This document shows positions 1-6,086 of a DNA stretch of 28,612 bases, one piece after another. Below the pieces are notes generated by a model. That model saw only the letters and a program-made list of their open reading frames with translations, did no database searches and was not told the origin of the DNA. Position 1 is the stretch's first letter; each line of letters starts with the position of its first letter. The DNA is taken from positions 1 to 28,612 of the IMG/VR virus record IMGVR_UViG_3300043411_002578. The stretch is one strand, 5' to 3'. This DNA comes from a virus. The translations under genes and the position numbers were made by a program.

Positions 1-1
1 A

Positions 2-427
2 AATAATTTCTTTTCTGGAAGTGGTTCTAGAGATACTGGATACTTGAATTTATTATATTCTAAAAAAGAATCAAGATGGTTTATGAATGTTATACATAAA
101 ACAATAGAAGAATTGCCATTTAAAGGTTATCCGATAGTAAAAGTTCCAGCAGCTTATACTAGTCAAACTTGTATTAAATGTAATTTTGCCTCTAAAGAAA
201 ATAGATCTATAGAAGATAGAACTTTATTTTGTTGTCAAAATTGTGGATATAAAGCACATGCTGACAAAGAAATCGCAACAACAAACATAGCACAGACGGC
301 TTTGCTTGGTATAGCTCTAAGTGCAAGACCTAGCGAGCACCCTAATGACGCTCGAAACCTAGTACCTGCTCGCAAGACAGCTAAGTCTAAGAAATCAAAG
401 GAGAAATTGACCACGCTAAACAATTAA
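2..427 (+). CDS. cas12j: Cas12j (CasPhi)-like type V CRISPR nuclease, C-terminal fragment
   Basis: The reading frame is open from base 2, so the gene starts upstream of the window and only the last 141 residues are visible. The fragment has the end of a RuvC nuclease of the TnpB/Cas12 superfamily: an SGSGSRDTGY stretch, a KKESRWFMNVIHK helix, the TSQTCIKC half of a zinc ribbon (Cys57 and Cys60 of the fragment), its second half CQNCGY (Cys78, Cys81), and the RuvC-III aspartate in AHADKEIATTNIA (Asp88). A basic tail follows. TnpB, Cas12f and Cas12j share this layout. The CRISPR array 28 bp downstream, with its CasPhi-like repeat, argues for a Cas12j effector rather than a transposon TnpB. No cas1, cas2 or cas4 is visible. 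The role would be crRNA-guided cutting of DNA from competing mobile elements. The family call (Cas12j rather than another small Cas12) rests on recalled family features and cannot be proved from this fragment. Confidence 0.68.
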   Translation, partial: NNFFSGSGSRDTGYLNLLYSKKESRWFMNVIHKTIEELPFKGYPIVKVPAAYTSQTCIKCNFASKENRSIEDRTLFCCQNCGYKAHADKEIATTNIAQTALLGIALSARPSEHPNDARNLVPARKTAKSKKSKEKLTTLNN

Positions 428-455
428 AAATAAGATGTAACGATGGATAATGGGT

Positions 456-804
456 TGACTAAAGGATAAAGATTGCCACATTTATGTGGACAAGATACTG
501 CTCGCAAAGCACCTGGTAACATGCTAATTTCATTGCTGTCCTACGGGACGAGTTACAACAGATAAAGATTGCCACATTTATGTGGACGGGCAGCTCAGGA
601 CGGGCAGTCTAGAGGCAGGTAGGTGTTACAACAGATAAAGATTGCCACATTTATGTGGACTCGTGCCGCGTACAGACACGATAGCGAGAGTTACCCCGTT
701 ACAACAGATAAAGATTGCCACATTTATGTGGACACGGACCTGGTACAGATATAGGTTGATCTGGTAGAGTTACAACAGATAAAGATTGCCACATTTATGT
801 GGAC
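456..804 (+). CRISPR. CRISPR array, five 36-nt repeats, CasPhi-like repeat
   Basis: Repeats lie at 456-491 (diverged over its first ~10 bases), 552-587, 625-660, 698-733 and 769-804; the last four are identical. Each begins GTTACAACAGATAAAG and ends ATTGCCACATTTATGTGGAC, whose CCACA/TGTGG arms form a hairpin just before the spacer, as in Cas12 crRNA handles. ATTGC + hairpin + GGAC resembles the 3' half of published CasPhi repeats as I recall them. This orientation implies transcription on the + strand, co-directional with the nuclease gene. Spacers are 60 nt (492-551), 37 nt (588-624), 37 nt (661-697) and 35 nt (734-768). Spacers 2 and 3 have 24/37 and 22/37 G+C by hand count, far above the surrounding DNA. 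No repeat follows 804; methyltransferase coding sequence begins there. Confidence 0.93.
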
Positions 805-1432
805 TAATATCTCTGGAGCAATGATTCGACAAGGTTTGAAAAATTCCAAGTTGGCATTTTCTGGCTCCATCTTTAGATCTACTATTGCCAAATTAATTTA
901 TGATAATTATTGTGTTAATGACGATATTGTTTATGATTATTCTTGTGGATTTGGGCAAAGATTTTTAGGAGCAATGGCATCCAAACATAATTTAAAATAT
1001 ATTGGTGCTGAACCTTGGACTAAATCATTTGAATCTTTAAATAAAATGGCAAGATTTTTAAATTATCAACATAAAACAGAAATTTATAATGTTGGTTCAG
1101 AAAATTTTATTGAAGACAAATATATTAATCAAATATCATTAGCTTTTTCTTCACCTCCATATTTTGATACTGAAATTTATTGTAATGAAAGTACTCAATG
1201 TAATTTAAATGATTTTCAATATTATTTACATTACTGGAATAAAACATGCGAAAACATTTATCTATTGTTAAAAAAAGATGGAAAGTTTATTATTAATATT
1301 TCAGATTTATACAAAGATGATTTATTGCAAATTGCTTTAGAACATAAATTTACATTAATAGATACTTTACATCTAAAATATAGATCGTTTTCTAAGGAAA
1401 AATTAGAACCAGTATTAGTGTTGCAAAAATGA
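797..1432 (+). CDS. DNA methyltransferase (SPPY type), 5'-truncated at the CRISPR array
   Basis: This encodes a SAM-dependent methyltransferase domain of up to 211 aa. The SAM-binding motif I is VYDYSCGFG (residues 45-53) and catalytic motif IV is SPPY (119-122) in SSPPYFDTEIY. S/DPPY motifs belong to amino-methyltransferases making N4-methylcytosine or N6-methyladenine in DNA. It is a paralogue of the C-terminal domain of the next gene, sharing NIS, DYS-G-G-R-LG, MA-FL and SPPYFDTEIY in the same order. The similarity begins at the first codons after the last CRISPR repeat, and the ~140 residues that precede this point in the paralogue are missing. The ATG at 797 lies inside the repeat hairpin and has no ribosome site; an ATG at 821 has GGAG only 2 nt upstream. 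It is either a short but working enzyme or a 5'-truncated remnant. Its stop overlaps the next start (ATGA). Confidence 0.75.
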   Translation: MWTNISGAMIRQGLKNSKLAFSGSIFRSTIAKLIYDNYCVNDDIVYDYSCGFGQRFLGAMASKHNLKYIGAEPWTKSFESLNKMARFLNYQHKTEIYNVGSENFIEDKYINQISLAFSSPPYFDTEIYCNESTQCNLNDFQYYLHYWNKTCENIYLLLKKDGKFIINISDLYKDDLLQIALEHKFTLIDTLHLKYRSFSKEKLEPVLVLQK

Positions 1433-3414
1433 AAAATAAACTTAAAAATCATACTAATGAAATTATTGATCTTTATCTTTCTGGACAAGGCTCTGATGCT
1501 ATTGCTAAACATTTTAATGTAAATCCAAATTCTATCTTAAAATTACTTAGAAGAAATAAAATTGAAAGAAGAAAACCAGTATCCAAAACTTCAAATGAAG
1601 AAAAATCTGAAATTTTAGAAATGTATCAAAATGGTGTTTCGGCTCCAAAAATTGCCAAATTATTTAAAATTTCACCCACAATTGTTGCAAAAATTCTTAA
1701 AAAAAATAATATACAATTAAGAAATGCTTCTCAAGCCCATAGAATTTATAAAATTAATGAAGAGTTTTTAGATAATATTGATTCCGAAGAAAAAGCCTAT
1801 TTTTTGGGTTTCTTCTTTGCTGATGGGAATACTTCTAAAAATAAAAAAACAATTTCTATCGAAGCATCTTATACTGATATAAATATTTTAGAAAAATTTA
1901 AATTATTATTTTATTATGAAGGTAATAAAAATTTAAGAACAAGTTCTTTAATTAGAGATAAAAAAGTTATCAAAACATATATACTAAACATTCATAGTAA
2001 AAAAATCAACCAAAAAATGGTTGAACTTGGTGCAGAGCCAAATAAAACATTTAAAATTAAATATCCAAATATAGATCCTAGTTTACACAAACATTTTATT
2101 AGAGGTCTATTTGATGGAGATGGTGGATTTTATTTTTCTGGAACTTCTGGTGCTAGTTTTCAATTAATCTCTACAAACGAAATGTTAGAATCTATTAGAT
2201 CTATTTTGGAACAAGAATGTCAAATTGAATTTTCTGAAAAATCTATTCATTCTGTTGGTAATGTTTTTAATTTTTCATTTGCAGGAGCTGAAAAAATAGA
2301 AAAAATACTTGACTATTTTTATAAAGATAGTTCTATTTATTTAGATAGGAAATATAACAAATATCTAGAGTTTAAAAAATGGAGAAATAATGAAATTATT
2401 TCTTCTTCAAAATTTACAACCGAATTTGATGACATTTTTAAATATAATGGAAATTCACTTACCAAAGACTTTATTTCTACATTATCTATTGATGAAAAAC
2501 AAAGCATAACTAAATATTTAATTTCTATCATAAGAGCACAAGGTTGGAGACAACCAAGAACATTAGATCATTTACAAAATGATTATAAATCATTAATGGA
2601 TTATAATCCAGATTTGAATTCAAATACCATAAATAACAACAGCTCTTTGGCAACCAATATTTGTAAAACTTTTTGTTCCGAATTCTTCTATTCAAAAAGA
2701 AATAATTCAATTTCTTTATTTGAAGCTTTTCATAATGATCAAAAATTAGAAAAAGCTATTTTAAATAGAATGGGTATTGGAAATAAAGAAATATATAATA
2801 TTTCATATAAATCTATTCTGAGAGGTATGGTTAGTGCAGGCATATCTGCAAATATTTCAATGTTTAAACCAGTAATTGCTAAATATATGGCATTAAAATA
2901 TTGTCCCGAAAATGGTGAAGTTTTTGATTATTCAGCTGGTTGGGGCGGCAGAATGCTCGGCACAATTGCAGCAAATAGAAAATATACAGGAGTAGATCCT
3001 TTGAATATTCCTGATTTAAAATTAATGGCTAAATTTTTATCAATTGATGTTAATCTTATTGAGGCTTGTTCAGAAAATATTTGCTTAAATAAAAAGTTTG
3101 ATTTAATTTGGTCCAGCCCGCCATATTTTGATACAGAAATATATTCAAATGATTTAACCCAAGCTTACTCTCAAGGAGAAGAATATTTTTATAATGCATA
3201 TTGGAAAAATACACTAAATAATTGCAAACAAATGTTAAAAGAAAATGGATATTTTGGTGTAAATATTAAAAACCAACCTAAAATGTTAGAAATGACTGTT
3301 GAAACTTTTGGAGAAATTTATGAAAAAATTGAAATGATTTCTTCTAAAAATCATTTGGTTAAAAATAAAAAACATTCAAGTAATGAATTTATTTATATAT
3401 TTAAAAATAAATAA
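1429..3414 (+). CDS. HTH - LAGLIDADG homing endonuclease - DNA methyltransferase fusion
   Basis: A 661-aa protein with three parts. Residues ~8-45 and ~57-95 are two tandem helix-turn-helix repeats (DAIAKHFNVNPNSILKLL and APKIAKLFKISPTIVAKIL). Residues ~115-330 form a LAGLIDADG endonuclease with both motifs, YFLGFFFADG (from 124) and FIRGLFDGDG (from ~223), each keeping its acidic residue. Residues ~330-470 are not recognised. Residues ~470-661 are an SPPY methyltransferase with motif I VFDYSAGWGG (from 498) and SPPYFDTEIY (from 563). The LAGLIDADG part would cut a specific DNA site; the methyltransferase would modify adenine or cytosine amino groups. The start overlaps the upstream paralogue by 4 nt, so the two are probably co-translated. 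Codon use is AT-rich like the rest of the window. I see no intein splice motifs (no N-terminal Cys/Ser block or C-terminal HN), so a true fusion is preferred to an intein. Confidence 0.82.
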   Translation: MKNKLKNHTNEIIDLYLSGQGSDAIAKHFNVNPNSILKLLRRNKIERRKPVSKTSNEEKSEILEMYQNGVSAPKIAKLFKISPTIVAKILKKNNIQLRNASQAHRIYKINEEFLDNIDSEEKAYFLGFFFADGNTSKNKKTISIEASYTDINILEKFKLLFYYEGNKNLRTSSLIRDKKVIKTYILNIHSKKINQKMVELGAEPNKTFKIKYPNIDPSLHKHFIRGLFDGDGGFYFSGTSGASFQLISTNEMLESIRSILEQECQIEFSEKSIHSVGNVFNFSFAGAEKIEKILDYFYKDSSIYLDRKYNKYLEFKKWRNNEIISSSKFTTEFDDIFKYNGNSLTKDFISTLSIDEKQSITKYLISIIRAQGWRQPRTLDHLQNDYKSLMDYNPDLNSNTINNNSSLATNICKTFCSEFFYSKRNNSISLFEAFHNDQKLEKAILNRMGIGNKEIYNISYKSILRGMVSAGISANISMFKPVIAKYMALKYCPENGEVFDYSAGWGGRMLGTIAANRKYTGVDPLNIPDLKLMAKFLSIDVNLIEACSENICLNKKFDLIWSSPPYFDTEIYSNDLTQAYSQGEEYFYNAYWKNTLNNCKQMLKENGYFGVNIKNQPKMLEMTVETFGEIYEKIEMISSKNHLVKNKKHSSNEFIYIFKNK

Positions 3415-3443
3415 GGAGAGTATTTCTACTCTCCTTATTTTTA
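3413..3443. terminator. Bidirectional intrinsic terminator
   Basis: A perfect 10-bp stem AAGGAGAGTA/TACTCTCCTT (3413-3436) encloses the loop TTTC (GAAA on the - strand). T-rich DNA lies on both sides. It sits between the convergent endonuclease-methyltransferase and major capsid genes and would end transcription from both directions. Confidence 0.85.
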
Positions 3444-3473
3444 GTTTGTTTTAGCTATCAGCTAGTTAACTTA

Positions 3474-4472
3474 TTAACCTACTGAAACTGATTTACGACC
3501 TGCGGCAACGCCACGTGGTACTAAAATAGCCAAACCGATCTCTTCGCTTACTACCCATCCCATTGATAAACGTCTTGGTTCATCGGCTGGCATGACTTCA
3601 ATGTCCTGTCTAACTGGCATAACGCCTACGAACTCTGGATCGGCACAGGCATAAACGGTACCGACTGGAACCATTTTGCTTACCATGATGTCAGCGCCCC
3701 AGATCTTAGCATAAAGACCTGTTTGTAGGATTTCGCGGTGAGTAACTGGATCAATTTCAGCAGCTGAGCTACCTGAAGAGGTCCACTTTAGAATATCAGT
3801 GAATTCACGGATGTTCATGAAGAATTTGCTTGTTACTAAGTCCCATTGATCAACTTGTTGTTTTAGTTCAATCAAGTCGGCTTTCATCATACCAGCATCT
3901 GTGATGTCTTGTAGGACGTTTTCTACTGAAGCAGCAGCATCAAGAGAAGCGAAACCGTTGGCATCTTCGTTAGCCATTAGTTCTTGGCGTGCTTTTTGAA
4001 CGGCACGGTCAATAACATTGAATCTACGTTTACGAACTTCAGAAATTCTGACAGTTGGATTTGAAGCAAGTTCAAAGGTTGGAACTGTAACTGATTCGCC
4101 GAAGATACGTGATTCTGGAGGAGAACCGTTTGATGAAACAACAACAGCTGTTACGTCAATATCGCGGTGATAAACAGCGTTTGCACCTTGTGTTAGAGGA
4201 TCTACAACAAGGGCTCTACGGAAAATACCGTGGTAATCTAAGTTTTTACGAATTGGAGAAGCCATAGCTTGAGCTAGAGCCAATTTGCCTTGACCATCAT
4301 AAAGAGCACGTTGAACTAATTCATCACGTCTTGAGTCTGAAACACTTGGTTGACCTGCAAGAGAGAAGTTTGATGGAGTACCGTCTTGGATAATTGAAGC
4401 ATATTTTGAGATAATTGTTAATGCTTCTTTTACGCTATTAGCGTTAACTTGTCCGTCACTATTAAAATACAT
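3474..4472 (-). CDS. Major capsid protein (HK97 fold, probable)
   Basis: A 332-aa protein. It has no catalytic motif but shows the pattern of a phage major capsid protein: a helical N-terminal region with short acidic turns, a long central alpha/beta part (ALVVDPLTQGANAVYHRDID; TVRISEVRKRRFNVIDRAVQ), a segment predicting interaction with neighbours (FMNIREFTDILKW), then a beta-rich C-terminus (GADIMVSKMVPVGTVYACAD; LSMGWVVSEEIGLAILVPRG). The codons are richer in G/C than those of flanking genes, as expected for a highly expressed protein. It ends the leftward structural block, with a strong terminator 37 nt beyond the stop, and has a 217-nt leader of its own with two hairpins. The start has AAGG 7 nt upstream. 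Its place downstream of portal and protease-scaffold supports the call, though sequence alone cannot prove the fold. Confidence 0.75.
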   Translation of the reverse strand: MYFNSDGQVNANSVKEALTIISKYASIIQDGTPSNFSLAGQPSVSDSRRDELVQRALYDGQGKLALAQAMASPIRKNLDYHGIFRRALVVDPLTQGANAVYHRDIDVTAVVVSSNGSPPESRIFGESVTVPTFELASNPTVRISEVRKRRFNVIDRAVQKARQELMANEDANGFASLDAAASVENVLQDITDAGMMKADLIELKQQVDQWDLVTSKFFMNIREFTDILKWTSSGSSAAEIDPVTHREILQTGLYAKIWGADIMVSKMVPVGTVYACADPEFVGVMPVRQDIEVMPADEPRRLSMGWVVSEEIGLAILVPRGVAAGRKSVSVG

Positions 4473-4517
4473 TATTGTACCTTATTTTTTCGAGAATTTT
4501 TTTGCTTTTTACAGCAT

Positions 4518-4596
4518 CATAATTAAAACCATTTTAATTATGTCGATTTTAACCAGCCCTTCAGCCAGAAATTTAAATGCAAAATTCAGTGCATTT
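4518..4596 (-). promoter_or_regulatory. Structured leader of the major capsid gene
   Basis: The 217-nt space before the capsid gene holds a perfect 11-bp inverted repeat CATAATTAAAA/TTTTAATTATG (4518-4542, 3-nt loop) and a 7-bp hairpin AAATGCA/TGCATTT (4575-4596, 8-nt loop). Neither is followed by a T tract that would make it a terminator. The promoter probably lies in the AT-rich stretch around 4597-4640; on the - strand a CATAAATA string there resembles phage late-promoter boxes, but this is weak. Confidence 0.5.
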
Positions 4597-4637
4597 CATA
4601 TTTATGTAATAATATTAACTGTTTACCAAATAAAAAA

Positions 4638-4666
4638 ACAAAAAAAGGAGCCGAAGCTCCTTTTTT
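4638..4666 (-). terminator. Intrinsic terminator after the decoration-protein gene
   Basis: Read on the - strand it is GGAGC-TTCG-GCTCC (4660-4647) inside A/T runs and followed by T6-7. The UUCG tetraloop makes it especially stable. It lies just beyond the stop at 4690 and isolates this gene from the capsid gene downstream. Confidence 0.9.
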
Positions 4667-4689
4667 ATTAAGTCATGACACTAATCAGA

Positions 4690-5340
4690 TTAGGTTTCTA
4701 CCATGAAGCGAAGTACAGCTTGAGTAAAGTTACCAGAAGTACCAGTAACAAGATCAGCTGGAGTATTGACATAAGAACCGTTTGTTGTGAATTCGATGAA
4801 ACGACCGACAACGATTGATTCGAATGCTGAACCGACAGTTGGAGTTAATTTACCAGCTGCAGTTGCATAAAGAGCGTCACCACCAGCAAGTGATGTATTG
4901 GTCTTTTGTAGACCAGTTGTTGCGTTTGTATCAACAGCATCAAGAGTTACAGCATACATACCTGGACCATCCCACAAAGTCACTTTACCAGAGCCGAGTG
5001 CTGTGTGTGGACCTAGTTGTGTACCCGATACTGATTGACCTGCAGTACCACCAACAACTACACCGAACAATGTTCCGTAGTTAGCAATACCTTCGTCAGC
5101 AAGGAATAGAGGACGTTTGCCGGCTGAAAGAGCAAGAGTTACAGCTGGGCGATTTTTTGCTGTGTTGCTTACATAACCGTCGAATTCATCAGAAGCAGCT
5201 TTATCAGTTGCACCTGAACCAACAGCAGTTACATAAGTTAAACGAACAACTTCACCACCAAGCAATGAACCGATTTCACTGTCAAGACCGTCAAAGGTAC
5301 CATATGGATTAGCATGTGGATTTAAAGGTTTAAGAGCCAT
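4690..5340 (-). CDS. Putative capsid decoration or other head surface protein
   Basis: A 216-aa protein rich in Gly, Thr, Ala and Val with an alternating beta pattern, no cysteine and no catalytic motif. The N-terminus MALKPLNPHANPYGTFDGLD is followed by short beta-rich blocks (EVVRLTYVTAVGSG; GKVTLWDGPGMYAVTLDAVD; SIVVGRFIEFTTNGSYVN). It is the gene immediately before the major capsid gene, has its own promoter-like leader and terminator, and uses more G/C-rich codons than most of the block, all signs of high expression. Start at 5340 is backed by AGGA 8 nt upstream. A capsid decoration protein is the natural reading; a second shell protein or tail protein cannot be excluded. Confidence 0.55.
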   Translation of the reverse strand: MALKPLNPHANPYGTFDGLDSEIGSLLGGEVVRLTYVTAVGSGATDKAASDEFDGYVSNTAKNRPAVTLALSAGKRPLFLADEGIANYGTLFGVVVGGTAGQSVSGTQLGPHTALGSGKVTLWDGPGMYAVTLDAVDTNATTGLQKTNTSLAGGDALYATAAGKLTPTVGSAFESIVVGRFIEFTTNGSYVNTPADLVTGTSGNFTQAVLRFMVET

Positions 5341-5384
5341 TAGAGTTTCCTATTAAAAAAATTTCTTTCATCAAGTCTTACAAT

Positions 5385-5426
5385 CTCCATTTCTGGAGCA
5401 ATGAGAATATTGTTTATTCTTCATTG
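5385..5426 (-). promoter_or_regulatory. Double-hairpin leader of the decoration-protein gene
   Basis: Two adjoining hairpins: CAATG-AGAATA/TATTCT-T-CATTG (5399-5426, 11 bp with a one-base bulge, 5-nt loop) and CTCCA/TGGAG (5385-5398), whose loop on the - strand is GAAA, a GNRA tetraloop. No T tract follows on the - strand. They lie ~45-85 nt before the start at 5340, and AT-rich promoter-like DNA (TATAAT-type strings) lies at about 5427-5460. Confidence 0.5.
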
Positions 5427-5450
5427 TTATATCTTATAATAGATAGATTA

Positions 5451-6086
5451 TTATAATTTTTTTATTAAATCTAAAGTTTTTGCCACATCATCGGCAGAAG
5501 TTTTAAATATTTTCTTAATTGGATCGAATATCATACCTTTAATGGTATTATCACTAAGTTTATTTGCAATGAAATTTTCTGATTGTTTCACAGCAGCAAT
5601 TAATGGTTCTGAGATCTTGCCAGTTATGGGTAAACCAAATAATTTTTCAAACTTTTCGATTTCTGAATTACCAGTTAATTGAGGTTGTTCTGGCAAAGTT
5701 TCAGTAGGCTTATTTTGTAAGAGTTTAATAAGCTTAATAATATTTGAATTATTAGGTTTATTATTAGAAATTAAAATTAAATTTTCAATTGGAAATTTAT
5801 TATTGGCAGCAGATTGTAAATTAATTAATGAATTGGATAATTCAGGTGAAGGTATCCCATCAACCTTACCAGCATAACTTATACCTAAAGGTTTGGTAGT
5901 TAAAAACTTTTGAATAATTTTAACACTATTGTCTACTTGATCATTTGCCATATTAAGATCATGAGGAGAAGTTGATGAATTTTTTAGTTCTGAAGGTCTT
6001 TCAAAATTTCTATCTTGTTGAGGAACAACAAATTGAAAGGGAGTAAAAGATTCCCAAGAAGTAGCTAAATCATCAAGAAGACTCAT
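5451..6086 (-). CDS. Virion-cluster protein with two peptidoglycan-binding-like segments
   Basis: About 211 aa from the ATG at 6086, which overlaps the previous stop by one base (TAATG). A second in-frame ATG at 6098 would add MGLL, but the overlap suits the inner start. Two segments resemble the helical PG_binding_1 fold: one around residues 50-95 (VKIIQKFL...GKVDGIPSPELSNSLINLQ) and a clearer one near the C-terminus (EIEKFEKLFGLPITGKISEPLIAAVKQ). Such domains normally hold muralytic enzymes on the cell wall; here no enzyme domain is attached. Pro/Asn-rich linkers separate the parts. A role at the tail tip or in passing the cell wall is possible. The domain call is by pattern only. Confidence 0.5.
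   Translation of the reverse strand: MSLLDDLATSWESFTPFQFVVPQQDRNFERPSELKNSSTSPHDLNMANDQVDNSVKIIQKFLTTKPLGISYAGKVDGIPSPELSNSLINLQSAANNKFPIENLILISNNKPNNSNIIKLIKLLQNKPTETLPEQPQLTGNSEIEKFEKLFGLPITGKISEPLIAAVKQSENFIANKLSDNTIKGMIFDPIKKIFKTSADDVAKTLDLIKKL

Noticed and set aside
44-427. IS200/IS605 transposon TnpB remnant
   Set aside because: TnpB shares the zinc ribbon and RuvC end, but a genuine repeat-spacer array with a Cas12-type handle follows directly. No right-end transposon hairpin or tnpA is seen. It stays a minor alternative until the full gene is known.
1258-1512. Open frame of 84 aa on the - strand
   Set aside because: Spans the junction of the two methyltransferase genes on the opposite strand, without ribosome site or recognisable pattern.
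1429-2420. Intein or intron-encoded free homing endonuclease
   Set aside because: The frame begins with its own ATG and HTH repeats, lacks recognisable splice blocks, and continues without a break into the methyltransferase.
4473-4689. tRNA or other known RNA gene between the capsid and decoration genes
   Set aside because: The hairpins do not form a cloverleaf and no TTC-arm or CCA end is present; leader hairpins plus a terminator explain the region.
4815-5084. Open frame of 89 aa on the + strand
   Set aside because: A Gln/Leu/His-rich antisense shadow of the decoration-like gene, which has clear expression signals of its own.
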